From assembly GCA_001875345.1 (NCBI GenBank), contig MIZA01000005.1:1-36578 (forward strand): a DNA stretch of 36,578 nucleotides, given 5' to 3'. The notes beneath the pieces are model-generated. The model saw only the letters and a program-made list of their open reading frames with translations. It made no database searches and was not told the origin of the DNA. Shown here piece by piece: positions 17,562 through 26,498 of this stretch (the first letter of the stretch is position 1; each line of letters starts with the position of its first letter). This DNA is from Marine Group III euryarchaeote CG-Epi1 (lineage in GTDB: Archaea; Thermoplasmatota; Poseidoniia; MGIII; CG-Epi1). The position numbers were made by a program, and so were the translations under genes.

Positions 17562-17580
17562 GGGGAAGTTAAACTTCCCC
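17562..17580. terminator. GGGGAAGTT hairpin between giant gene and rhomboid gene
   Basis: A perfect 9-bp inverted repeat around a single A (GGGGAAGTT-A-AACTTCCCC), more realistically a 7-bp stem with a 5-nt loop. It lies 18 bp past the stop of the giant minus-strand gene. Read on the minus strand it is followed by CTATTTTCC, and on the plus strand by TTTT. It may end or stabilise the giant mRNA; archaeal terminators usually need only a T-tract, so the role is uncertain. Confidence 0.5.
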
Positions 17581-17598
17581 TTTTCCTCATTGACTTAC

Positions 17599-20500
17599 TT
17601 ATTCTTCTTCTCTTCTTAGAGAAGCACCAGCTGCTGCAATTAGTGCTGCTACTGACATACCAACTATTCCAAGTGCGAAAGATGGAGTAGATGACTTGTC
17701 TTTAACAACTGCAATCTGTCCAAATGCATCATTGTCGTCTTTTTGGTTCAAGTATTCGTCTTGTTTCTTGTAACCATTGTCAACATCTTGTTGCTCTGGA
17801 TCTGGATTAATCATTGCGTATAACTCAACATTTGAGAAATCCTGAGTTGTTTCACCTGGTATGAATGCTTCTTCCCAAACTGCTGTTATTGGGTACCATG
17901 TCTGATAGATTCCTTGTGACTCAAGAACTGGTTTTGGTGCCATTACTGGTTCTGTAGTTGAAGCTACTCTAGTCATACGTTTTACACCGTCTGGTGTGTT
18001 GTATGCATCTCCAGTTGAATCAATTACGTAGACCACCATTAAGACATCGGAAGCGTAGTTTCCTTCGTTCCATGCCTTCACAGTTATTGCTAATGAATCG
18101 CCTTCAAGAACTCCTGCTCTGTCGTATGACATATCACCTAGAACAAATTGTGATGGCTTAATGAACAAGGTTGCCGAAGTTGGCTCTCTCATTTCTTCAT
18201 CACTACCTGTGTCAGTAGGATCCATTTTCACATCGAACTTGCGGTTTCCTGCAGGTTCACCTTTCTCAGAGTCAAAGTCTGGAGCTAAGAATCTTACAGT
18301 AATTAATGCTTCATCATCTGGAGCCATTTCTACTCCATATGTGTAAGTTCCATTACCGTCTGATGTTGAAGTTACATCATTATCTTCTACTCCATTAACT
18401 AACACTTGTACAGTTATTGTGAATGCAGCTCCCATGTAGTCCTTACCTTGTGCGACCAAAGAAGGAGTGAATTGGAACTCATTATCTTCTGTACCTATGT
18501 TCTTAGCGAAATAATCCATTTCTACTGCTAAACTTGGGAATATCTCATAAGTTAGCTTATTTGGATTATCTTTAGCAAAGAAGAAACCTGTATCTTGCGT
18601 TCTCACAACTTGTACGTTTCCAATCTCAGCTGTACCTTCTACACCACGTGCTCTGAAGACAAATGCATAGGAATTATCTTCTTCTGGATCATATGCTAAA
18701 CTGTTGTAACCCAATTTATTAGAATCTAAGTAGATGTAATATGGGTTCCAGCCGCTATCTCCAGTTAAAGAATCTCCGACTACTGAATGGTCTGAACCAT
18801 CCATTATCGTGAATCCATTAGCTCCCCAAAGAGCTAGTGTTCCTGCATCATCTATGTCTGAGCCTTTCTTTTGTGCATATACAGATATTGCACTGTCATC
18901 GGAAAGATCATACTTAGCCCAGAAGAACAAGTATGATTCTGCAGACCAGACATTGATGTAGTTTGTTCTTGCTTGCTCATCTGCACTATTGTCAGATGTT
19001 ACTGTTATTGTACCTTCCATCATTGGATGGTATTTACAGTAGTAAGTGAACACTCCTATTTCATTGAAGGTTAATTCAAAGGAACTACCTGGTGCGATAT
19101 CGAATGAATCGAACTCTGATGCTTTATCAGTTACAGTGTGGGTCATGGTATCTGAATTAGTCCATTTCACAGTTGTTCCAATTTGGACTGTAGGTGATTC
19201 AGGGACAAATCCTGTTCCTTGACCTGCAATGTCTATGTCTAACGTTCCTGTTGCAACGCCTGTTTCATCCCAAGCGACTCCAAGAGCACCAGCACCAACA
19301 TCTGATGGAACATCTGAAGCTGCGCCCCAGTTAGATCCGCCTGCTAGCATTGGTGAACCCATGTCAGCTCCAAGACCTACTAACAGCATATGATTTGCAT
19401 CATTGTTTGCTGAGAATAAATCGGCTAACATGTCTCCGTTAGAATCTGCAACCATTACACCTGCTGTGTACATACCTGCATTAGACATACCTGGGAAATC
19501 GAAACTAATTGTTGGAGTAGATTCTCCAGCAAATGTATTTCCGTTTTCATCATAATATGCCATGTCTAAGTTACCTAGTGAGCTGGATGAAGACCATAGC
19601 TCGTTACCGCTCATATCGTTAACATATGCGTATGCATAAGCTTCAGACATTGCGCCACCGGCACCTAGGTCTCCTTTACCTTGGTTCATAAACGAGGTAG
19701 TTATTGTACTGGATTCACCGACTTCTAATGTGTAAGGTACAGATGAACTAGTTTGTTTCAAATCGAAACCAAGTCCGTAGATACCAACATTATCGATACT
19801 CCAAGTACTTCCCCAGTTAGGGAAAGCTCCACCGTATCTGAATCTTAGTCTTACATTGTCGAAACCTTCGCCAGTGTAATCATTCAAACTACATTGTGTT
19901 TCTACCATACTATTACCTGCTGAAGAAGATGCAACGAAAGCTTGCTGACCTCTTAGTGGGTTACCATAGTACGCATAGTTGTAAACAGATCCGCCATATC
20001 CTTGACCTGATGTGACAGGTAAGGCTGACCAAGTGCTTCCACCATTAGTACTAATTTCTACTCTACCACCATCGTAGTAATAGTTGAAGTTTCCAATGCT
20101 TGCGTAGAACGAGAATACATGATCAAACACTAATTTTGCTGAAGTAGCTTGTGAAAGATCAATTACTGGTGACATTAGACTTACATCATCTCCATTGTAT
20201 GAAGAACCATATGCATCAGGTCCAACCCACCATACTGGTGAATCTGGGGAACTTGATGTTGAATCTGTTCTCCATTGATGTCCGTCTTCAGGACCTCCGT
20301 CTTTAGCTGACGTCCAATCATCTTCGTAATACCTTCTATTCAATTCATCATTCTTGTTAGAGGTTGCATCTGCATCTGCTGTTGTTCCGGCTATGGTAAA
20401 CATAGTCTCACGTGTTGCAGCTGCAGTGTTATCTCCTGCGAAATCATCTCCTGCTGAAGGATCTGATCCAATCCAAGAAGTGAACTCTATTTTGTATTCA

Positions 20501-23500
20501 CCTGGAACTTGGAAGTGGTAATCTTTTGAATATTCGAATTTTTCACCACTAACAAATGGTCCTGCAGCTCCAGAAATTGCTACAATTTCTTCAAAGGCTA
20601 CAGACTCCATACCAGTTCCTGTAAATGCTAATGAATCAATGTACCAGTGCTCTCCATCACCTGGATACTGATATCTGTACATTCCAACTTGGAACTTGAG
20701 TTTGACTTCTGTTTCGCCAACGTAGTCAGCCATGTCGAATACTGTTTCAATGTACTTGTCTTCATTATCTGAAGCTGTTCCACTTACTCCTGAACAGTCA
20801 CCACAGTGAACGAATCCAGCTTGGTTGTACAATGGATTTGCATAGTATGCATAGTTGTACATTGTTCCTGGATATCCACCTTCAGGTGTGAATAATTCCC
20901 AATTATCTCCATCATCTGTAGAAATCAAGACTTGTCCACCATTGTATGCAGTACTCATGCCTGAATAATAATCGAAATTGTATCTATGTTTCAAGGTTAA
21001 TTTCAAATCACTTTCAGCGTCTGCAAAGTTCAAGGTAGGTGTAGTAGTTTCTGTACTTCCACCACTGTAGTACATCTCGAATTCTCCATCCTCTGGACCT
21101 AATGCGGTTGTATCGTCATCAGCGACAATTGTGAAACCTGCTGGACTTCCCCAGGAAGAACATGTTCCGTATGTAGTGTTACATACTTTATCAGTCATAC
21201 TCCAACCAGCTGCTGCAGCTTCTGAAACAGAGGTATACTCTATGTCATCACTAGTGTCGTAGGTTGCAAGACCCATAGGACCTAATTGCAATCTTACTTT
21301 AGCCGCTCCAGCTGTTTGGTTATTGATTCCTGCATTAATGACTGTAGTAGATAGTGCAACAGTATCATCAATTCCAATTGGATCTGGAAGCTCTAGAGCA
21401 CTTACTCCTACGTTATCGTTGTAGACAAGACCTGTGACTGCAAAGTCATCAACTCTCAAGAATGAGTTATAGAAACCATAGTTCTTATTCAAATTACCCC
21501 ATCCTGCAACCCACCTGAACTTAATATCGTCTTGACCAGTATATGCGTCAAGATTGAATTTTACATCAATATATTTATTTGAATCTGGTGAACTAGTGAA
21601 ACCTGTACTAGATCCATAATATGTGTATCCTGGTTGACCGCGCAATGGGTTTCCGTAGTATGCGTAATTATAGATGTTATTTGGATAACCGCCAATAGGT
21701 GTTATCATAGACCAAGTACTTCCACCATCGTCTGATATTTGTGCTTGATATCCATCATATGTATAATATGCGTAGTATGATATTTTCATCTGAGCTTCAG
21801 CTTCAACTGGAAGACCTAAATCTAAAGCCGGTGTGGAAATGTATGTATCAGAAGGTGTTGGATTCGAATTTCTGTAACCACTGTCCATCGAATTTGCACC
21901 ACTTGATGCAGTTATTGAACGAACTGCCCAATCACTAGTTCCGTATTGAACTTTTCCAGAAGTCCAGCCTTGATCTGCACCTTCAAAGTCATCTGAAAAG
22001 ATAACATATTTTACTTCTCTAAAGACAACTACACGTTGATTTGTTTTGTCTTCATCGTTATCATTTCCTGGAACATTAATAGATATTCCTACTGTATCGC
22101 CAACCTGCAATCCTTCTGCGCTAGGCTTGAATTTATTTGTTGCAAAGAAACTTACTGATTCTGATGCTTTGAAATCAAGAGAATCTATAGTTTGAGTTTC
22201 TGTTGCAAAAGTTTCATCTGCTTCTAGAGCTGTGAAAGACACATCATCTACTCTGAAGAATGCATTGTAGTATGACATTGAATATGTATTATATCCGACA
22301 ACGAAACGAAGACGTACATCATCATATCCTGTGTATTCATCTAAAGTTGCAGTAGTCTCTTTCCAGTTTTCTGTATTAGAATAAGAGGAATATCGACCAT
22401 CTGTATCATAGTAAGTCCATGCATCTCTTGAAGTTACCAATGGGTTACCCCATGTTGTGTAGGTAGTTCCATAATATTTCTTACCTGATAATTTATCATT
22501 ACTGATGTATTCCCAGTTATTTCCACCATCTGTTGAAACTTCTAAGTAAGCTCCTTCGTATCTGAAGTAGAAATTATACGAGATTTTGAAAGACATCTCT
22601 AATCCTACTGCGTCACTAAGATCCATTGCTGGAGAGCTCAATGCTGCAAGATATGTTGGTGCTGGACCAATTGTAGTAGTAGCTGTACCTGAAGTACTTC
22701 CAGATTCAAAGTAATATACTGCATCTTGATAATTCAAGAAATTATAGTAACTGTATGCATAATTACTAGACACGTAAATGTCTTCCGAATCAGTTATTGC
22801 AAGAGAACCTTTGTAAGTTCCTTGTGTGAACGAAGAAATAACTGTTGTTATACTACTCAAAGAGTTGGTAGGCATTTTCTTGATACCTCCATACCATGAT
22901 GAGTAATAGTATCCCATTATGTATGCGTAGTTATCATGAACTTCCATACTGATTGGATACCTGGCTCCAGTGTAAACTTGAGTGTAACAAGAGGAACTTG
23001 CACAGTAACTACCGTCTGTAGCTCTGTCGTACGCTCTCATTCGGCCATTATATTCTCTGTATGAAATGTAAACATCTCCTGTATTTTCATCTGCATCAAT
23101 ATCTTGTGAATAGTAGTATGATGATACTCCACTACCATAACTAATTGATTTTCCGTTAGTTGCTAAGTTAGATGTAGAGAAACCTACAATCTTACGGTAT
23201 GTACTACTTGATGATGTCTGAAGAAGGAATAATTCGTCTGCATCTTCATAAATAGTTAATGCTGTACCATATCTTCCTGCAGTTGAACAAGAACCTACCA
23301 TTTCACCGTCGTCTCTATCCCATTTACATATGCGTGTTGTTGAGGAATAAGTACTGGATGCTCTTGCCAATGTATAATAATAATCTTCATCAGAAGTTAC
23401 ATCAAGAACATTTCGTAAGTTTGTTAGGTCAGGTCCAAGTATAGTTGTTACTGAATTATCTGTAGTATCAATTTTCTTAACTGAGTTAGATCCATCATCT

Positions 23501-24723
23501 GCTACGATTATATCTGTTCCATCGTAGTGAATTCTTTGATTATCGCTGAACAATCCGCTGAAAGTTGTTGATTTACGTCCTGAAGACCATGAACCATCGT
23601 CAGTTCCTTCTTCACCATAGTTGTAATTTCCAACACCATCATTCAGTGCTTGAGTCCACTTACTTGAAGCTCCATCAATACCGGAGTGAGTCCACCCTTC
23701 AGCATCGGATCTGTCGTTGAAATCATATTCAGTCGTTGATTCTTTAACTGAAAAAATGCTAGCTGAAACATCCACGTCGGTTTCTGGTACTGGCGTACAA
23801 GATCCTGCTGTGTCACAGTTAACACCGTTATTCATTACAGTTGCACCTAAGATATTGTTTTCAGCCAATGACATTGGTTCAGGAATTGTTGTTGCTGACA
23901 ACTTCAAGTCATTCCTCTTTGGAGGTGGTGGTAAAAACTCTACTACAGTTTGATCTGCAATAGTGGTAGAAGGCGTAGATCTGTATTTGTATTGAATACC
24001 ATATTGAGTGCCGCCATTTAGTCCTTGAATACCTGCAGTCAGATATTCGTTATCATAAGGAGAACCACCGGTTGCATCCTTATACTGTAAAGTAATAGCA
24101 TTTGAACCTTCACTCAAAATAATTTGCCAAGTGAGCGTATTGGTTGCCCAGGCACTTCCACTATTACAGTATGAACTGCCATCTCTAGCGCTCCAGTATA
24201 CTTGGTCTTGCATTTGTATAATTAATTGTCTAGATCCTTCATCTCCTACTGTTTCATAATAAACTCCAGAGTTAGGATTTCTAGATGTACAAAAACCTCC
24301 GTCAAACCATCCTGCAATAACTGAGTCTGGCTGAAGTTGTGTTGAAGGAATTGAGTAAGGTGTCCATCTGTTAGCAACAACGCCTCCAAATGAAATATAT
24401 CCATTATCTCCTCCATTGTAGAACTTGTCATACGAGGTTTCATAAAATTCAAAATCGAACCCGATGTTAAATGGACCTTGTGATCCATCTGTTGTACTGC
24501 CAAGTAGCTTTGTTCCACTACTTACAATATCTGTCCAAGCATAAGCTGGACCATCAGATTCTGCTGAATCTTTAAAAGTATAACCGTAGCTATCGCTTCC
24601 GGTTCTTGCCGATGCCTCTGGTGCAAACAGTACGAACGTACTGGTGACCATAGTCACGACGACTACAACAGCCATTAGGGTTGCAGCCCAATCTCTCTTT
24701 TCTATTTTATAGGTTTCTTGCAT
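17599..24723 (-). CDS. Giant secreted surface protein with jelly-roll repeats, beta-propeller and cupredoxin
   Basis: A 2374-residue protein with a signal peptide (RDWAATLMAVVVVVTMV, Ala-rich cleavage region near residue 40). Then: a nidogen-like beta domain (45-265); a CARDB-like domain; a jelly-roll/MAM-like module split by an NHL/YncE-like beta-propeller (about 400-668); three more jelly-roll modules (about 907-1096, 1154-1372, 1458-1650), two of them carrying YNYAYYGNPLRGQ; a CARDB-like domain; and a cupredoxin (about 1824-1907). The cupredoxin has THTVTD and YYCKYHPMMEG, giving the His, Cys, His, Met set of a type 1 copper site. Further beta domains follow. The C-terminus is TPSF, a hydrophobic helix and RREEE, like the tail of the gene at the left edge. 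It is probably abundant on the cell surface. Asp/Ser/Tyr-rich. A Shine-Dalgarno and TATA box precede it. Confidence 0.9.
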   Translation of the reverse strand: MQETYKIEKRDWAATLMAVVVVVTMVTSTFVLFAPEASARTGSDSYGYTFKDSAESDGPAYAWTDIVSSGTKLLGSTTDGSQGPFNIGFDFEFYETSYDKFYNGGDNGYISFGGVVANRWTPYSIPSTQLQPDSVIAGWFDGGFCTSRNPNSGVYYETVGDEGSRQLIIQMQDQVYWSARDGSSYCNSGSAWATNTLTWQIILSEGSNAITLQYKDATGGSPYDNEYLTAGIQGLNGGTQYGIQYKYRSTPSTTIADQTVVEFLPPPPKRNDLKLSATTIPEPMSLAENNILGATVMNNGVNCDTAGSCTPVPETDVDVSASIFSVKESTTEYDFNDRSDAEGWTHSGIDGASSKWTQALNDGVGNYNYGEEGTDDGSWSSGRKSTTFSGLFSDNQRIHYDGTDIIVADDGSNSVKKIDTTDNSVTTILGPDLTNLRNVLDVTSDEDYYYTLARASSTYSSTTRICKWDRDDGEMVGSCSTAGRYGTALTIYEDADELFLLQTSSSSTYRKIVGFSTSNLATNGKSISYGSGVSSYYYSQDIDADENTGDVYISYREYNGRMRAYDRATDGSYCASSSCYTQVYTGARYPISMEVHDNYAYIMGYYYSSWYGGIKKMPTNSLSSITTVISSFTQGTYKGSLAITDSEDIYVSSNYAYSYYNFLNYQDAVYYFESGSTSGTATTTIGPAPTYLAALSSPAMDLSDAVGLEMSFKISYNFYFRYEGAYLEVSTDGGNNWEYISNDKLSGKKYYGTTYTTWGNPLVTSRDAWTYYDTDGRYSSYSNTENWKETTATLDEYTGYDDVRLRFVVGYNTYSMSYYNAFFRVDDVSFTALEADETFATETQTIDSLDFKASESVSFFATNKFKPSAEGLQVGDTVGISINVPGNDNDEDKTNQRVVVFREVKYVIFSDDFEGADQGWTSGKVQYGTSDWAVRSITASSGANSMDSGYRNSNPTPSDTYISTPALDLGLPVEAEAQMKISYYAYYTYDGYQAQISDDGGSTWSMITPIGGYPNNIYNYAYYGNPLRGQPGYTYYGSSTGFTSSPDSNKYIDVKFNLDAYTGQDDIKFRWVAGWGNLNKNYGFYNSFLRVDDFAVTGLVYNDNVGVSALELPDPIGIDDTVALSTTVINAGINNQTAGAAKVRLQLGPMGLATYDTSDDIEYTSVSEAAAAGWSMTDKVCNTTYGTCSSWGSPAGFTIVADDDTTALGPEDGEFEMYYSGGSTETTTPTLNFADAESDLKLTLKHRYNFDYYSGMSTAYNGGQVLISTDDGDNWELFTPEGGYPGTMYNYAYYANPLYNQAGFVHCGDCSGVSGTASDNEDKYIETVFDMADYVGETEVKLKFQVGMYRYQYPGDGEHWYIDSLAFTGTGMESVAFEEIVAISGAAGPFVSGEKFEYSKDYHFQVPGEYKIEFTSWIGSDPSAGDDFAGDNTAAATRETMFTIAGTTADADATSNKNDELNRRYYEDDWTSAKDGGPEDGHQWRTDSTSSSPDSPVWWVGPDAYGSSYNGDDVSLMSPVIDLSQATSAKLVFDHVFSFYASIGNFNYYYDGGRVEISTNGGSTWSALPVTSGQGYGGSVYNYAYYGNPLRGQQAFVASSSAGNSMVETQCSLNDYTGEGFDNVRLRFRYGGAFPNWGSTWSIDNVGIYGLGFDLKQTSSSVPYTLEVGESSTITTSFMNQGKGDLGAGGAMSEAYAYAYVNDMSGNELWSSSSSLGNLDMAYYDENGNTFAGESTPTISFDFPGMSNAGMYTAGVMVADSNGDMLADLFSANNDANHMLLVGLGADMGSPMLAGGSNWGAASDVPSDVGAGALGVAWDETGVATGTLDIDIAGQGTGFVPESPTVQIGTTVKWTNSDTMTHTVTDKASEFDSFDIAPGSSFELTFNEIGVFTYYCKYHPMMEGTITVTSDNSADEQARTNYINVWSAESYLFFWAKYDLSDDSAISVYAQKKGSDIDDAGTLALWGANGFTIMDGSDHSVVGDSLTGDSGWNPYYIYLDSNKLGYNSLAYDPEEDNSYAFVFRARGVEGTAEIGNVQVVRTQDTGFFFAKDNPNKLTYEIFPSLAVEMDYFAKNIGTEDNEFQFTPSLVAQGKDYMGAAFTITVQVLVNGVEDNDVTSTSDGNGTYTYGVEMAPDDEALITVRFLAPDFDSEKGEPAGNRKFDVKMDPTDTGSDEEMREPTSATLFIKPSQFVLGDMSYDRAGVLEGDSLAITVKAWNEGNYASDVLMVVYVIDSTGDAYNTPDGVKRMTRVASTTEPVMAPKPVLESQGIYQTWYPITAVWEEAFIPGETTQDFSNVELYAMINPDPEQQDVDNGYKKQDEYLNQKDDNDAFGQIAVVKDKSSTPSFALGIVGMSVAALIAAAGASLRREEE

Positions 24724-24730
24724 ATGTACA

Positions 24731-24806
24731 CACCTTGGTTGAGTCCTTAAATCAACAGGTTTTAGCCCGTTGAAGGATTACATACATGACGCCAATATAT
24801 TATAAA
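24731..24806 (-). promoter_or_regulatory. TATA box and Shine-Dalgarno of the giant surface-protein gene
   Basis: On the minus strand TTTATAATATATT (24794-24806) is a strong TATA box, placing transcription start near 24775 and giving a leader of about 50 nt. AAGGTG (24731-24736) lies 7 nt before the ATG and decides that start. Both contrast with the leaderless pattern of most neighbours and suggest high expression. Confidence 0.6.
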
Positions 24807-24873
24807 GGTTGGCATTTATTTTTTTAAAAGAAAAAATGAGAAGCTATTTTAAGGGTAAAATTCTATTCAATTT

Positions 24874-25410
24874 ATGCTTATCGGTGTATTAGCTCTTCAA
24901 GGTGCAGTTTCGGAACATTGCGCAGCTTTGGATTCACTAAATATTAGTAATAAGGAAGTAAGAAATACTGAAGACATAAGAGACATTGATGGCTTAATTA
25001 TGCCTGGTGGTGAATCTACTACGCTGCGCAAGTTACTTGTTAATGCTAATCTTTGGGATTTCATAATGAAGAGTGATGTACCAATCATGGGAACTTGTGC
25101 TGGAGCCATACTATTAGGTAAAAGCGATGATATTACATTTGAAAAAATGGATTATGTTATTGATCGAAATTTTTACGGAAGACAGATAGATTCATTTGAA
25201 GAAAAATTGGAAATTGAAGATTATCCAAATTTTAGAGGCGTTTTCATCAGAGCTCCAGCAATAACGAAAGTAGGAAATTCGAAACCTATTGCATTTTGCA
25301 AAGGTGAAATAGTAGCATGTACAGATAGAAAAAATATGGCATTAACATTTCATCCTGAACTGACTAATGACACCTATTTTCACGAATTGTGGCTAAGAGG
25401 ACTGCAATGA
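24874..25410 (+). CDS. pdxT: Pyridoxal 5'-phosphate synthase glutaminase subunit
   Basis: Class I glutamine amidotransferase that feeds ammonia to PdxS for vitamin B6 synthesis. Signature strings are IGVLALQGAVSEH at the N-terminus, MPGGESTTLRKLL, GTCAGAILLG with the nucleophilic Cys, YGRQIDSFE, which marks PdxT rather than PurQ or HisH, and FHPELTNDTYFHE with the catalytic His and Glu. The 178-residue length is slightly short of the usual 190-200. The start lies 26 bp downstream of an A/T-rich TTTTAA element, suggesting a leaderless message. It overlaps the next gene by ATGA. No pdxS is in the window. Confidence 0.93.
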   Translation: MLIGVLALQGAVSEHCAALDSLNISNKEVRNTEDIRDIDGLIMPGGESTTLRKLLVNANLWDFIMKSDVPIMGTCAGAILLGKSDDITFEKMDYVIDRNFYGRQIDSFEEKLEIEDYPNFRGVFIRAPAITKVGNSKPIAFCKGEIVACTDRKNMALTFHPELTNDTYFHELWLRGLQ

Positions 25411-25745
25411 AAGACCCGAAAGGTAGAAAAGTAGTTGGTTTTGATAAGCACGTATTTGTTTGTGAAAATAAACGAGATAGTGGACATCCAAGAGAGTGCT
25501 GTTACAGAAAAAGTAAAGATGACATAAAAACATTATTCAAAAAGGAATTAGAGTATTATGCAAAAGAAAACATTAGAATAAATTCTGCTGGGTGTTTAGA
25601 CTTTTGTGAGCAGGGACCAACTATCGTAATTTACCCTGAAGGCGTTTGGTATTCTGTTATGAATCCAGAGAAAGACATTCCTGAAATAGTAAAGGAACAT
25701 TTAATCGATGGAAATGTTGTTAAAAGATGTTTAATTGAACTGTAA
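25407..25745 (+). CDS. Thioredoxin-fold [2Fe-2S] ferredoxin
   Basis: A small 112-residue soluble protein with the thioredoxin-like ferredoxin pattern: CENKRDSGHPRECC near the N-terminus and GCLDFCEQGPTIVIYPEG after a helix. Four of these Cys would hold a [2Fe-2S] cluster, as in COG3411 ferredoxins and the NuoE C-terminal domain. I use the ATG at 25407, which overlaps the pdxT stop (ATGA), not the upstream track start inside pdxT. Its stop abuts the encoded CCA of the convergent tRNA-Leu. Its electron partner is unknown; the coupling to pdxT has no obvious explanation. Confidence 0.88.
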   Translation: MKDPKGRKVVGFDKHVFVCENKRDSGHPRECCYRKSKDDIKTLFKKELEYYAKENIRINSAGCLDFCEQGPTIVIYPEGVWYSVMNPEKDIPEIVKEHLIDGNVVKRCLIEL

Positions 25746-25832
25746 TGGTGCGGGGGGAGGGATTCGAACCCACGTACCACTAAGGATCGGATTTTGAGCC
25801 CGACGCAATTGGCCAGACTATGCGACCCCCGC
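25746..25832 (-). tRNA. tRNA-Leu (CAA), encoded CCA
   Basis: Reading the minus strand: acceptor GCGGGGG pairs with CCCCCGC, discriminator A, then genomic CCA. The D arm is GCATAGTCTGGCCAATTGC. Anticodon loop CTCAAAA gives CAA, decoding UUG. A long variable arm makes it class II, as expected for Leu. The T arm (GTGGG-TTCGAAT-CCCTC) has one T-T mismatch. No intron was seen. Confidence 0.93.
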
Positions 25833-25856
25833 ACATATTTTCCACCAACGTAGCTC

Positions 25857-25865
25857 TATTTTAGG
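25857..25865. promoter_or_regulatory. Shared A/T element between tRNA-Leu and DNA glycosylase
   Basis: TATTTTAGG (minus: CCTAAAATA) lies 25-33 bp upstream of the tRNA-Leu 5' end and 20-28 bp upstream of the glycosylase ATG. It is the only well-placed A/T element in the short divergent spacer, so it may act as TATA box in one or both directions. Confidence 0.45.
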
Positions 25866-25884
25866 TACGCGGTATTCAAACTAA

Positions 25885-26496
25885 ATGAATATGCTTGCTG
25901 AGTGGGATAAAGCAGTGACAGATTTAAGTAAAAATGATGACATTATTGCAAAAATTATTACTGATTATCCTAAAGAAAGAATGGAAATGAAAAATGACAC
26001 CTTGCACACACTAGTGAGGTCGGTTGTAGGGCAACAAATTTCAGTAAGGGCTGCAGATGCAATTTGGAACAGACTCGATGAAGCATGCAATAATTCAATA
26101 ACAGAGAATAACCTCCTAGAATTGAGCATTGAGGACATGCGAAAAACCGGGCTTTCCAACACTAAATCGAATTATATAATAAATATTGTAAATGCTAACT
26201 TATCTGAATTAGATTGGGAAGATATGAGCGATGAGGAAGTAAGTAATGAATTGTGTAAAATTAAAGGAATTGGCCCTTGGACTGCAGATATGTTTCTCAT
26301 TTTTAGATTGGGGCGAACTAATGTTTTACCACTCGGAGACATTGGATTAGTTAATGCAATTAACCTACATTATAATAACAAAGAAAAACTTAGCAAAGAA
26401 GAATTAATGAAATTCAAGGAAAAGTGGAGCCCATGGTGCTCTATAGCAACTTGGTATATGTGGAGAAGTTTAGATCCTGTACCTGTTGAATACTGA
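25885..26496 (+). CDS. alkA: DNA-3-methyladenine glycosylase, HhH-GPD type
   Basis: Base-excision repair enzyme that removes alkylated purines. VRSVVGQQISVRAADAIW is the usual first-helix region. The helix-hairpin-helix is LCKIKGIGPWTADMF, followed by the Gly/Pro-rich loop and catalytic Asp in LPLGDIGL. At 203 residues it lacks the N-terminal TBP-like domain of E. coli AlkA and corresponds to the short archaeal/bacterial form. There is no C-terminal Cys cluster, so it is not an endonuclease III. The gene ends 2 bp before the convergent agmatinase-family stop. A second ATG lies two codons downstream; the A/T element spacing favours 25885. Confidence 0.88.
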   Translation: MNMLAEWDKAVTDLSKNDDIIAKIITDYPKERMEMKNDTLHTLVRSVVGQQISVRAADAIWNRLDEACNNSITENNLLELSIEDMRKTGLSNTKSNYIINIVNANLSELDWEDMSDEEVSNELCKIKGIGPWTADMFLIFRLGRTNVLPLGDIGLVNAINLHYNNKEKLSKEELMKFKEKWSPWCSIATWYMWRSLDPVPVEY

Positions 26497-26498
26497 AT

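Noticed and set aside
24874-25410. Considered PurQ, since purS and purL are present
   Set aside because: LALQGAVSEH, PGGESTTLRKLL and YGRQIDSFE are PdxT features; PurQ has different strings and is longer.
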